Origin: Mercenaria mercenaria
Taxonomy: Eukaryota > Mollusca > Bivalvia > Venerida > Veneridae
Reading direction: 5' to 3'
Assembly (NCBI RefSeq): GCF_021730395.1
Contig: NC_069373.1
Location: 10,248,001-10,312,000 of the forward strand
DNA: 64,000 nt
The translations under genes were made by a program, and so were the position numbers. Below are positions 35,990 to 47,669 of this stretch, in pieces (the stretch's first letter is position 1; each line of letters starts with the position of its first letter). The notes under the pieces are model-generated. The model saw only the letters and a program-made list of their open reading frames with translations, was not told the origin of the DNA and ran no database searches.

Positions 35990-37259
35990 TGTTTTAAACT
36001 TAGCATAAGAACATATTTTTTTGGACTTCAAAAATTATGCATCATAAAAATATGAGAAGAGGAAATAATTCTACCAAAACTGAAGGCAACCAAGTTATTT
36101 TTATTCTAATTTGAATCATATATTATGCTTAATAAATGGACCAAGTTTGAAAGAAATATCTTCATTATTTTTCAGAAATACTAGTTTTTATGTCGAAAGC
36201 CCAATCGGGCAATGTTACCAGCCTGTTAAAAGTCTTGTGCTTTTGTCCAAAAATCCTGGGACAGTCTAAATCCAAGCGTTAATTTATTATATTACAACAA
36301 TATTTTCTGCGACTGACAACTTACACAAGAACATACAAACTTGCATGCTATCCAAAACTTATCCTATGAATAATCTTATCTTAAGGTATTAGAACACTAA
36401 TAGAGAACCTCCTTTATATACGCCTGTTTGAAAAACGGGACGTATTATGGGAACGCCCCTGGCGGTTGGGTGGGCGGCGTCCACAGACTTTGTCCGGAGC
36501 ATATCTTCTATATGCATGAAGGGATTTCGATTAAACTTGGCACAGTTGTTCACCATTATGAGACGGGGTGTCGTGCGCAAAAACCAGGTCCCTAGGTCTA
36601 AGGTCAAGGTCACAGTTAGAGGTCAAAGGTCAAATTCAAGAATGACTTTGTCCGGAGCATATCTTCTTCATGTATGGAGGGATTTTGATGAAAGTTGGCA
36701 CAATTGTTCATCATCATGAGACGGAGTGTCATGCGCAAGAACCAGGTCCCTAGGTCTAAGGTCAAGGTCACACTTAGAGGTCAAATGATACAAGAAAGAA
36801 TGACTTTGTCCGGAGCATATCTTCTTCATGCGTGGAGGGATTTTGATATAACTTGGCACAAATGTTCACCACCACGAGGCAGAGTGTCATGCGCAAGAAC
36901 CAGGTCCCTAGGTCTAAGGTCAAGGTCACACTTAGAGGTCAAAGGATACAAGAATGAAAACCTTGTCCGGAGCATTTCTTCTTTATGCATAGAGGGATTT
37001 TGATATAACTTTGCACAAATGTTCACCACCACGAGGCGGAATGTCGTGCACAAGAACCTGGTCCCTAGGTCAAAGGTCAAGGTCACACTTAAAGGCCAAA
37101 GGTCAGATACAAGAATGACTTTGTCCGAAGCATTTCTTCTTCATGCATAGAGGGATTTTGATGTAACTTGGCACAATTATACACCATCATGAGAGGAAGT
37201 GTCATGCACAGTTCCTTTCTTTAGAATTACTTCCCTTTGTTGTTACTATAAATAGCTTA

Positions 37260-38020
37260 CAGAGTTCTGCTGAGGCTGCGTTTTTGCGCCATTGGCGCGA
37301 GAAAAATATGAATGGCGCACCAAATTTCGCGTCGGTGGGCCTCTGGCGCGCCAGAAAATCTGAAACTCAAACCCGATAATGATCGCTAGTTTGCCGGTCT
37401 TGCACGATAGATAGACATACCTCCAGGGGAGATCACTGCAACGGATTTGAAAAAATAATGTGTCGTGATAATTGCACCATGATTGTACCAAAATGGCGAC
37501 CGCACCGAAAGGAAAAGCGATTATGAACGAATTTTTCAGTCCACCTGCCCCTAGGAAAATGAACCAGACTTTAGTTACACCGGGGAAAGATACAAATAAA
37601 AATAATACATTGAACAAAAATGCCGATTCAACTATAGATATCGCTGAACATTAAACAACAACCTCAGAATCACAGAGTGATCCGACCCCCACCCAGTCAA
37701 GTAATTTGGGTAAAGCGAAAAAGTAAGAGTAAAACATCTGACAAACAGAGCTTACAGAAGAACTTATTGGTTGAGCATACATGGTTAAGATATAAGGAAA
37801 AGAGAATTAATGACATGTACTTTGTGTATAATTTTACATTTAAAAAACTTTGCACTTCTTAAAGCATAAGAAAGGTAAAGTTTTTTTATAAGAACGGTGA
37901 AGTTTTTTAAATGTAAAATTTGATTCTTTTTTAATGGCCCAAAAAGTTTCAGAATGGCCTCATGTTTTCAAGGTAGATGGGCCATGGGCACATCATGCTG
38001 AAATCCTCGGCAGAACTCTG
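37260..38020 (+). mobile_element. Internally deleted hAT transposon, 6-bp TSD
   Basis: The left end CAGAGTTCTGCTGAGG and the inverted right end CAGAGTTCTGCCGAGG are terminal inverted repeats. AGCTTA is duplicated at 37,254-37,259 and 38,021-38,026. Undisrupted copies of the target (AAATAGCTTATATTGTAAC, 53.24 kb minus strand; a variant at 38.23 kb) confirm a 6-bp duplication. The left side is CpG-rich and leads into a coding remnant. The rest of the transposase is absent. Confidence 0.88.
37493..37860 (+). pseudogene. hAT transposase N-terminal remnant with TTF-type finger start
   Basis: The ATG at 37,493 opens MATAPKGKAIMNEFFSPPAP, then RKMNQTLVTPGKDTNK, to a stop at 37,654. In another frame, about 37,705-37,845, the sequence reads LLVEHTWLRYKEKRINDMYF. 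W-L-x-Y followed by DxMYC is the start of the TTF-type zinc finger in ZNF862-like hAT proteins. Here the frame has shifted and the expected cysteine is not visible, so this is a dead 5' fragment. Its position just inside the 5' hAT end fits. Confidence 0.6.
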
Positions 38021-38530
38021 AGCTTATATTGTAACTTTTTCATTACTAGTCGTAGGGAAAAATCGATACCACTTTTCTGTAGTACAACATGCATGCTACA
38101 TCCAATTTTGAGGTGTATTTTGACCAATCTCTACCTGGTGAAGATTTTTGTGTGGACTTCCATTTTTTTTTTTTTTTTGGATTTTTTTTTGTTTTTTTTT
38201 TAAGATTAACTTCCCTTAGTTGTTACTATAAATAACTTATATTGTAACTTTTTTATAATTGACCGTAGGGAAAAACCAAGACCACTTTTCTGTGGTACAA
38301 CATAGATGTTACTTTCCAATTTTAGGTGTATTTTAAGGTATCTCTACCTGGTAAGGAGTTTTTTTGTGGACTTAGAAAAACAAAACACTTAGTTTTTACT
38401 AAACAACCACAAAGTTAAAATTCCATTTGCAAATACAGGTGCTAGAGTAAAGAAATTTGCTGTGACGGGCGTATATTGTGACATTCTTGCACTCTTGTTC
38501 TAGTAAGTTTTTACTTCTTTCAAGAAGCCC

Positions 38531-38816
38531 GCCCGCTTAGCTCAGTAGGTAAGAGCGTTGGTCTACGGACCGCGGGGTCGCGAGTTCGTTCCTCGAGCGG
38601 GGCGTATGTTCTCTGTGACTATTTGATAAACGACATTGTGTCTGAAATCATTATTCCTCCACCTCTGATAATTCATGTGGGGAAGTTGGCAGTTACTTGC
38701 GGAGAACAGGTTTGTACTGGTACAGAATCCAGGAACACTGGTTAGGTTAACTGCCGGCCGATACATGACTGAAATACTGTTGAAAAAAGGCGTTAAACCC
38801 AAAACAAACAAAACTT
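38531..38816 (+). mobile_element. tRNA-derived SINE, well preserved
   Basis: The head (38,531 to about 38,604) is tRNA-like: A box TAGCTCAGTAGG, B box GAGTTCGTTCC, and acceptor-like GCCCGCT with AGCGGGG. The centre carries TCATGTGGGGAAGTTGGCAG and TTACTTGCGGAGAA; the tail is CGTTAAACCCAAAACAAACA. Fragments of the family occur at 15.6, 29.3 and 63.2 kb. It resembles mollusc SINEs with a conserved central domain. Poor anticodon-stem pairing and the tail argue against a working tRNA gene. Confidence 0.88.
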
Positions 38817-39894
38817 CTTTCAAGACTTATTGTTGATTTTGTGTACAAAAATGGAAAAAGATGAATCTTACAAGCGATTTCTTGGTGTTCAAAGTGAATT
38901 TACTACTTAAACAGAAGGGGTAGAGTTACACATCTTTAAAAATATTGAGTTACACGCAGTGAAAGTTCTCTATTTTGCTTTCACTCTTAGATTATATATT
39001 GTGGAAGAAATTTAGGTAGGTTTTACGTCTACCCTAAGGTTATTTTTAAATGGAGTAAGCAAAATTCAAAACAGAAACACAGCATTCGACCTTATTTTTT
39101 CAGTGTTGAAGTATGAATTCTGTCTCATTAGATCCGTTTACTTGAGGCACCATAGAAAAAATGATATTGACATTTTTATTTTGTGTTTTATAATTGTTAG
39201 CCAATAGTTTGAAGTATCTTTTATTAAGATTAATGGTAAAATGAGTTGTCTGCCAACGTTTTGGATAGTGGCTATCACTTTGAAATTTGTCTCTACCTGA
39301 GCTTGAGGAGATACCATAAGTTATACAAAATTTATAAAAAACGGCACAGTAAAAGTTGTTTAAAAATTGCAAAATAGTGCAAAACACGGTTACCTTTCAG
39401 AATATACCAAGCAAAGGCCATTTTGTAAACATTACTATTAGTGATCTAATACCTTAAAGCAATTTACAAAACGTAAAAAAAAAATATATATATATTCAAT
39501 CAAATTCATTCAACCGCTGCTGTTTGAATGCATGTTGAGTAGCACTTTCAAATGTAGACTTTTTGGATGGCGGACATATCAGACAAATCTAGATCTGTAA
39601 CATTTATGACCTTTATTAAACTTAGTTACATGTATAAAACTTCATTTTAAACTTCACTTTAGAAAGTCGGGCACGCCGAAAGAGGCTCGTTCATTATTTT
39701 TGCCAGCTTCCAATCAATTATGATCACGTAATGTATCAGCTAATTTGTACAGTTTTCTTTAATCACCCGTTCATTTAACTTTAAACAAACATACGATTGA
39801 GCACTTGTGTCAAACAGAATAATTTACACAAGCGGTAAAAGTGTTAACCAGGTTAACAGTGTTTAGTCATATGTACTAAGTAGGAACAACTACC
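38817..39894. other. No gene recognised
   Basis: Upstream of RPS23. Exon 1 of RPS23 (5' UTR ending ATGG) could lie here or farther left; I found no ATGG followed by GT in this stretch. No other feature. Confidence 0.4.
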
Positions 39895-40183
39895 ACTTTT
39901 TGTACAGGTCTCCACCACTCAGTGGATGGGGCATATATATTTGGTTTTGTCCATGTGTCAGAAAAGTTTTTGGCCTGGCTCACTAAGTATTTCATATAAA
40001 TTGATGAAACCTTGCATGAGTCTTAATCATGATATGATTTAGCGCACCTACTATTTTTTCGCCTGGCTTCTCCCCTATTTCCAGAGTTGTGGCCCCTGAA
40101 ATAGTAAAAAATGCACATTATCACCTTGTGACATGCCTAGCTCAAAAGGTATTTGATATGAACTGATGAAACCTTGCATGAGT

Positions 40184-41520
40184 CAGAGCTCCAGATAAGC
40201 TGCGTATTTGCGTATTTACACAATTAAAATTGCAGAAAACCCAATTGAATTCATAATGTGCATACTGAAACGCAACTAAAATTCCTAATACCCAGTTCAT
40301 AAAAATTTGCTTGCGTATCACATTTTCCTTATTACTAGAACGGGTAGGAGAATTTAACACTAGACAACTGACTGGTTATACGTTAACGCAGAACAGGTTG
40401 CAGTTTATCGGAAAAATCACAGGACCATTCAGTTGGCTGATCGGTGTTATCTAAACGCTTTGTAAACAATTTTATGCCGATAAATTGTAAAGAGGTCGCA
40501 GAAAAAACATTGTTGCAACACAAACAAACAAATTAGTGGGATGTTTTGCTGTTCAACAATGACAGTTATCTGTTTGTGGCAATGTAGTGTCATCAATACT
40601 GGATGACATCCTTTGGGAGAATGCATATATTGCGTTGACCACATCGTTTGGGATATTGTGGATGAACTGATTTCCGACTGCATTAAAAGTGAAAAAGAAA
40701 ACAGTATGGAACGTTCATTACAATTTTAAATACATTTTCGTATCAAACATGGAAGGACGCCATTAAGTACTTAGGTAGATAAATTACAACCTGTTCCGCA
40801 GTAACGTATAACCAGTCAGTTCTTCTTCTTGTCGTTCGCACGATGGCTGTGTAGACATAGCGATATTGCATGGTGCTGTGGTTCGTTAAGAGAGTGCCAA
40901 TGGCCCAGCACCTCTGTCTTCAACTCTCTAGGTTTCTTTCGGGGTTACCTCACCATTAGTTCCGAGTTAAAACCCTATCCTGGGAACACAGGAGCTATTT
41001 GTCCCATAGCTGGGGGTCTGTTCATAGGCATCAGGGCGTGTCCACACACCGGTGGGCCTGGCATGCCACATGTCTGGGGGCAGACCTCCTCCGAGTCCTC
41101 TGCAATTCTGCCTGAGGCCGCAAGGTGCTCAGTTACCGTGTGGCGCCAACTCGGAGGCACTGCAAAAGGGCTTGTCTGCAGAGAGGCTGTGTACTGGCAG
41201 GGAAGACTTGGGCACTCGGCTCCTTTTTCACCAGAGGGCTAGCCAGCGGTGGAGGCTGAAAGCAGAAGGTGACAAGCACACAACACACAGCACACCACAC
41301 TTGACGCATCAGCAGACCAATTGCCACACAACCAGTCAGTTAAATCTAGTGTTAAAGTCTCGTACCTGTTCTAGTAATAAGGAAAATGTGATACCCAAGC
41401 GATTTTTTAAGAATTGGGTATTAGGAAATTTTACTTGCGTTTCAGTACGCACACAGTTTGAATTCAATTGGGTTTTCTGCAATTTTAATTGCGTAAATAT
41501 GCAGCTTATTTGGAGCTCTG
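40184..41520. mobile_element. Non-autonomous hAT with ~230-bp inverted arms
   Basis: The left end CAGAGCTCCAGATAAGCTGC and the inverted right end CAGAGCTCCAAATAAGCTGC start arms of about 230 bp (40,184-40,412 and 40,779-41,520, the latter interrupted). No transposase. The interior was enlarged by a later retroposon at 40,822-41,329. No clear 8-bp TSD was found, perhaps because the flanks lie in different parts of a tandem array. Confidence 0.8.
40822..41329 (-). mobile_element. Retroposon, 508 bp, 12-bp TSD
   Basis: AACCAGTCAGTT is duplicated exactly at 40,810-40,821 and 41,330-41,341. On the minus strand the insert ends in a short (GAA)n tail after GTGCGAACGACAAG. The insert is much more GC-rich than its surroundings and has no convincing protein; it is probably a LINE 3' end or a SINE. 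The open frames at 40,829-41,633 are compositional. Confidence 0.85.
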
Positions 41521-41760
41521 CCTTTAAGACTGATTTGAGTTATTGTCCCTTATTTGTGATAAATGTACCAGTGGGGACACACCTGTGTCCTACAGACAGT
41601 CATTCTTGTTTGTTAATTCTGATTGCAAGATGAAAATTATGTTTTTGGACTCTTTATGAGTGTATGGATGACAAATTTATTGTCCTTATTGAACATAAAA
41701 GTTAATGGTACTGATATCAGATAAAATGTAAAGTTTTACCATGCGTTATTTTCTTTTCAG

Positions 41761-43075
<1,315 letters not shown>

Positions 43076-43091
43076 GCTGTAATATTTGCTT

Positions 43092-43097
43092 AATAAA
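43092..43097 (+). other. RPS23 polyadenylation signal
   Basis: Perfect AATAAA 17 bases after the RPS23 stop codon, giving the very short 3' UTR typical of ribosomal protein genes. Confidence 0.85.
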
Positions 43098-43209
43098 CCT
43101 TTGTACAAAGAAACCTGTTTTTGTTGTTTACCCTCCAGCACGCTGAGGAATGGTCTTAAGGCTTTTACCACTGATACTGTTGTCTGTATTCCTTGGGCAT
43201 CCTTCAGTG

Positions 43210-44150
43210 TTTGTGCATTGAAATATTCTAAATCCAGGTTTTAAGGGTAAATGCCACAGTTGCTTTATGTATATACGTAAAAGATTTCCTAAGGAGGAAA
43301 TAGCTTTAAACTTTGTGTACTGACTTGAGAGTCTTGTTTGAAATTGAAATCTGCATTAAACGGCTTTATCTTGAATTATCTGCCCTTGAAAATAGGAAAA
43401 TAATCAAAAACTCCAATTTTCAAGGGCATATTTTTCAAAATCAAGGCAAGGAAACTGCATTTTAATATATATTTCTGTTTCAGACTTCATTTGCAGTCAG
43501 TATACAATGTTTAAAGAAATTCGGCCCAGGAGAAAGACCAGGACTTCATATTATTTTGTCATGTTCGTAGATAAGGACATTTGCCATAGTGTCTATATTG
43601 ACATGGGGCAAAACTTCCTTGCATACAGAATTTCTTATAACTGTGTTTACTGATTGAGAATCAAATCAAAAACAGAAATATGAAATAAATCATTTGTACC
43701 CAGCCTTGGTCATGAATTGCCTGCCCTTGAAAGTCGGGGCCTCTGTTGCCGAGTGGTTACAGTCACTGACTTAAATCACTTGTCTCTCATCAATGTGGGT
43801 TCGAGCCTCACTCGGGGCCTAGAATTCTTTGTGAGAGAGCCATCCAGCTGGCTTACGGAAGGTCGGTGGTTCCACCCAGGTGCCCGCACGTGATGAAATA
43901 ATTCACAGTGGGGCACCTGTGTGGATCCTCCACCATCAAAGCTGGAAAATCGCCATATGACCTATAATTGTCTGTGCGATGTTATACCCAACAAAATAAA
44001 TAAATTGAAAGTGCCAATTTTAAGGGCAGTATCAAGCCTGGGTACCTATGATTTTAATACATATTTCATTAAACCTGATTCTCGGTCAGTACACAAAGTT
44101 TAAAGAAATCCTGTCCATAGGAAAATGTTTGCCTATATACATATAAACAA
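43210..44150. repeat. Local tandem duplication downstream of RPS23
   Basis: The words CTGCCCTTGAAA, CCAATTTT-AAGGGCA, ATACATATTTC-TT and GTCAGTA-ACAA-GTTTAAAGAAAT occur in the same order near 43,380-43,520 and 43,715-44,110. Two diverged copies of a ~400-bp segment are present. The second was enlarged by a SINE. Confidence 0.6.
43735..44005 (+). mobile_element. tRNA-derived SINE, second copy
   Basis: Head GGGGCCTCTGTTGCCGAGTG with an A box, B box GTGGGTTCGAGCCTC, a centre with GGTGGTTCCACCCAGGTGCC, and tail GTTATACCCAACAAAATAAA. TTGAAAGT occurs on both sides as a target duplication. The head resembles a leucine-type tRNA. Confidence 0.85.
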
Positions 44151-44559
44151 CAGTTTACTGTAGCATTTACCCTTGAGGCGAGTTTGGTTAAGCAGTAAGT
44201 TCATGTCAGAAGATGCCTACTATGGTGCTGTTAGTAGGCAAAGGGTGCTTTTTCAAATATGAAACCTTTATCCTGTTTAGCAGGGGAAACCAGTTTATTG
44301 AATTTGCTAGATTGCATTCTTTGCTGAAGTGCAGATTTGTCTACATGGCAATGTTATATCGTCAACCAGTAAATGTAATTGCCTACTGTCCTTGATAAGG
44401 TACAATCTGTTGAAATCAGCATTCAGGTAACCCAGTTACTGATTTCCAGTCGGTCTAGAGGCTCACCATGTGTAATTATCCTGTAACAACCCAATTTGAT
44501 ATCTTTGTTAATGAGTTGTGGAAACTTCGTCCTACAAAACCATGGCTGTTGTTAATAGA

Positions 44560-44943
44560 CAACAGTTATCGGCGATATGGGTAAGATTTTGTATGTAAGC
44601 AGGTATCTCGGAACCACTTCGAAATGCACACAATTTAGTGGTGGTAAACTGACTTACATTGCAAAGATTTTATAACTATTTTCCTTCTTTTACAAAATTA
44701 TGCCCCATTTTTTAACAAGCAATTTATTGGTTGAGTTTTGTATGTAGGCTGGGGTCTCTGTACCCACTAATGGGAATGGATTGAAACTTCGCACACTTGT
44801 TCACTGTGACAATTGGACATGCAATACAAAGGTTCCATAACTCTTGTATTCTTACAAATGTATACTCCTTTTTCAACTTCTATTCATTCAAATGACAAGG
44901 CTATTGAATAGTCGAGTGTTGCTGTCCTCCAGCAGCTCTTGTT
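44560..44943 (-). mobile_element. HINE/pearl-like element, family A, 3' end unclear
   Basis: On the minus strand it starts at 44,943 with ACAAGAGCTGCTGGAGGACA, then GCAACACTCGACTATTC, followed by about two monomers with GTTATGGAACCT-like and GATTGAAACTTC-type words shared with 45,299-46,268. The terminal hairpin was not found, so the left limit is approximate. Confidence 0.7.
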
Positions 44944-45016
44944 AAAATACAGATTGGAAACTAAATCTTTTACTGATAATACTGAAGGAATGACCAACAG
45001 GCTGTGTGAAACAAAA

Positions 45017-46328
45017 AAACAAGAGCGCCACCAAGCGGGGCAATATACGCCTGAAGGGTTACACCAGAGGATGGGAGCAAAATTTAAAGAACTTGACGAA
45101 GCCCAAGGTACAGGAACAACAAAAAGAAGAAATTACAAAAAAAAATCTCGGTCCACAAAAAAAATCTTACCAGGTAAAGTTGTCAAAATATATCTAAAAA
45201 TTGGATGTACCATCCATGTTGTACCACAGAAAAGTGGTCTCGGTTTTTCCATACGGCCAAAAATAAAAAAGTTTCAAAATAAGATATTTAGAGTAATAAA
45301 CAAGAGCTGTCGGAGGACAGCAACGCTCGACTATTTAACAGCCTTGTCGCTTGAATGAATAAGAAAGTCGAAAAAGGGGCATAATTTAGTAAAAAAGTAA
45401 AATAGGGTTATGGAACCTGCATAGTGCTTATCAGCTCATGACAGTGGACAAGTGTGTGAAGTTTCAATCCATTCCCATTAGTGGGTACTGAGATACCAGC
45501 TTACATATAAGAATTTAACCCAAAACTCCTAAGTTTAAAAAGGGGCATACTTTTGTAAATTGCAAAGATGAGTTATTGACCCTTTGCACTGCATGTCATA
45601 TCATGACAGTGAACAAGTGTGTGAAGTTTCAATCCTTTCCCGTTAGTGGATACTGAGATACCAGCTTACATACAAAACCTTAACCAAAAAATTCTAAGTC
45701 GAAAAAGGGGCATAATTTTGTAAAAAAGCAAAATAGAGTTATGGAACCTGCTTTGTGTATGTCAGATCATGACAGTGAACAAGTGTGTGAAGTTTTAATC
45801 CATTCCAATTAGTGAGTACTGAGATACCAGCTTACATACAAAACCTTAACCAAAAAATTCTAAGTCGAAAAAGGGGCATAATTTTGTAAAAAAGCAGAAT
45901 AGAGTTATGAAACCTGTGCAATGTAAGACGGTTTATCACAGTGAATAAGTGTGTGAAGTTTCAATCCATTCCCACAAGTGGTTACTGAGATACCAGCTTA
46001 CATACAAAACCTTAACCAAAAATTTCTAATTAAAAAAAGGGGCATAATTTTGTAAAAAAGCAAAATAGAGTTATGGAACCTGAGCAATGTAAGTCAGTTT
46101 ATCACAGTGAATAAGTGTGTGAAGTTTCAATCCATTCCCACAAGTGGTTGCTGAGATACCAGCTTACATACAAAAACTTAACCAAATCGGGACGCGGACG
46201 CCGACGCGGACGCCGACGCATGGGCGAGTCCAATAGCTCTACTATTCTATGAATAGTCGAGCTAAAAAAGGGAAGTAATACAAAAAAAAATAACTTTAAG
46301 AGAACAAAAAAGGGATCTGCCAAATAAT
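45017..46328 (+). mobile_element. HINE/pearl-like element, family B, interrupted by family A
   Basis: Begins ACAAGAGCGCCACCAAGCGG, then GGCAATATACGCCTGAAGGG. A ~190-bp B-type monomer with TTGGATGTACCATCCATG follows. At 45,298 it is interrupted by a family A element and resumes at 46,269 with GGGAAGTAAT, the next words of the same monomer. The 139-codon ORF at its start is lysine-rich repeat sequence, not a gene. Confidence 0.7.
45299..46268 (+). mobile_element. HINE/pearl-like element, family A, nested in family B
   Basis: Begins ACAAGAGCTGTCGGAGGACA, then GCAACGCTCGACTATT. Five monomers of about 166 bp follow (CTAAGTCGAAAAAGGGG at 45,694 and 45,860). It ends with CCGACGCGGACGCCGACG, the hairpin CTATTCTATGAATAG, and GTCGAGCTAAAAAA. 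Confidence 0.9.
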
Positions 46329-46906
46329 AACAAGAGCACTGCAATGCAGAGCAATATACACAAAGCAAATTCATATATGACCTTGACCTTGAAGCAAGTC
46401 ATCCGTGTGACCTTGACCTTGAAGCTAGTCATCCGAAACGAGCGCTCTGCACAGTGTGGTGAACATTTGTGCCAAGTTTCTTTGAAATCCTTCAAGCAGT
46501 TCAAGAGTTGCAGAGCGGACACGAAACACACTCATATGACCTTTGACCCCTAAGTGTGACCTTGACCTTGAAGCTAGTTATCCGAATCAAGCACTCTGCA
46601 CATCAGCTCCGTGTGGTGAACATTTGTGTCAAGTTTCTTTAAAATCCTTTACGGGGTTCAAGAGTTACAGAGCGGACACGAAAATGGTAACGGACGGACG
46701 GATGTTCCTACAGATGGACCTTTATTGGGTATTTCTTTTGTTAAAAAGTACCCAATACGCTACAAAAAGTACCCAATAAATACTACAGAATGAATAGAAT
46801 TTACCGTTACCTATTGTTCTCTATACCCAACAAATGTTCATTTGTGGGCTCAGACGGACTCCGGCGTCATAACATAATACGTCCCTTCGGGCGTATAAAA
46901 ATGGAA
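46329..46906 (+). mobile_element. HINE/pearl-like element, family B, further copy
   Basis: Begins ACAAGAGCACTGCAATGCAG, then AGCAATATACAC. Two monomers with GTGACCTTGACCTTGAAGC and GTGGTGAACATTTGTG follow, then an (ACGG)n stretch at 46,691, and the end ATAATACGTCCCTTCGGGCG plus TATAAAAATGG. A small palindromic insert (TATTGGGTA / TACCCAATA) lies at 46,724-46,770. Confidence 0.8.
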
Positions 46907-47498
46907 ACAAACAAACATTGTAAAATTTATTTTAGCATCATTTACAATATCACATTTTGCAATGACAACATTCTTCTTTATCTATCATGAACTGCACTTA
47001 AAGTACATCATACTGTATTGCACGATACAATTTCAAGTATAAGAAAGTAAATAAATGTACCGGTAAATGGTAAAATGTTTTGTTCAGCATATTTACATGA
47101 TTGTTAGGATTCCTAAGAAAATTTAATATCTCGTCTGCTTCTTTTCACTGTACTGACTTGAAAATGAACTTCAAAATGTCTTCATCATGGGTGTCTATTG
47201 GAAAACCACATTTTGATGACACTTTTAAATATACTGATTACATACATTATCTACCAAGTTCCATAAGGCTTTAATTTTTTATATTAAAAGAGATGAAACG
47301 GCTGTCCAAATAGATGTTGTGCATAATAACACCATTTGAAAAGCACTACTTTCATTACTAAACATGAACTTATACAGATAGAGCCATAAAGGGAGGTAAT
47401 CAAAACAATTTGATTCATTAAAACCTTTTAATATGCTGATAAATATCCAAACATTTGAAAGAAAGCAGAGAAAACAATAATCAAAATTAGGATTAATA
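46907..47498. other. No recognisable feature
   Basis: AT-rich, between two elements. Confidence 0.5.
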
Positions 47499-47651
47499 TG
47501 AGCTGTGCCGTGAGAAAACCAACATAGTGCATTTGCAACCAGCATAGATCCAGACCAGCTTGAGCATCTGCTGACTGTGCGGATGCGCAGGCTGGTCTGG
47601 ATCCATGCTGGTCGCAAAGCCACTATGTTGGTTTTCTCATGGCGCGGGTCA
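47499..47651. mobile_element. MITE, 153 bp near-palindrome (TGAGCCGTGCCATG family)
   Basis: The left end TGAGCTGTGCCGTGAGAAAA and the inverted right end TGACCCGCGCCATGAGAAAA lead into CCAACATAGTG and CCAGACCAGC-type arms. Related copies are at 54,478-54,712 and 16,184. Confidence 0.85.
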
Positions 47652-47669
47652 TACATATTTTTGCTTAAA

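Larger units (their letters stand above)
32400..36230. repeat. Rearranged MITE complex
   Basis: Three relations tie this stretch together. (a) 32,536-33,192 has inverted ends ATCCGCTATACCCTAAAG. (b) 32,400-32,560 is a direct repeat of 34,468-34,615 (GCATGCCAGTAA, AGAATGATATGA, TCCGCTATACC). (c) 32,829-33,048 is an inverted repeat of 36,000-36,228 (GTCCATTTATTAAGCATAA, TTATGATGCATAATTTT). A further inverted pair AGCTATCCTRTAYACCC bounds 33,935-34,602. The simplest reading is two copies of one MITE family, one rearranged and later split by the HINE-like element at 34,733-35,989. The HINE-like elements are listed separately. Confidence 0.65.
36413..38503 (-). mobile_element. HINE/pearl-like element, family B, carrying a hAT
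   Basis: On the minus strand it begins near 38,503 with ACAAGAGTGCAAGAATGTCA, then CAATATACGCCC, and ends near 36,413 with ATAATACGTCCC and CAGGCGTATATAAA. It has two monomer types: ~190-bp units near the 5' end (TTGTTGTTACTATAAATA, GTGGTACAACAT) and ~157-bp units near the 3' end (TTTGTCCGGAGCATATCTTC, TAAGGTCAAGGTCACA). A 761-bp hAT element interrupts it. The several ORFs on both strands at 36.4-37.1 kb are the monomers read through. Confidence 0.8.
39895..41613 (-). mobile_element. HINE/pearl-like element, family F, split by a hAT
   Basis: On the minus strand it begins at 41,613 with ACAAGAATGACTGTCTGTAG, then GACACAGGTGTGTCCCCAC, as in the 47.7 kb copy. The other end holds monomers (CTTGCATGAGTC, CCCTGAAATAGT, CTAGCTCAAAAGGTATTTGA) down to about 39,905. 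The hAT element at 40,184-41,520 separates the two parts. Confidence 0.8.

Noticed and set aside
36389-37086. Overlapping ORFs on both strands in the 36.4-37.1 kb repeats
   Set aside because: These are read-through of ~157-bp tandem monomers, with the same peptide repeating on each strand.
38531-38604. Functional tRNA-Arg gene
   Set aside because: A and B boxes are present and the loop could read ACG, but the anticodon stem pairs poorly and the sequence runs straight into a SINE body and tail found at three other sites.
40829-41633. Overlapping long ORFs upstream of RPS23
   Set aside because: They fall in a GC-rich retroposon insert and cross its target-site duplication into the hAT arm; no domain is recognisable.
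44939-45358. 139-codon lysine-rich ORF
   Set aside because: It starts before and runs through the 5' core of a family B element into a family A element; composition explains the open frame.
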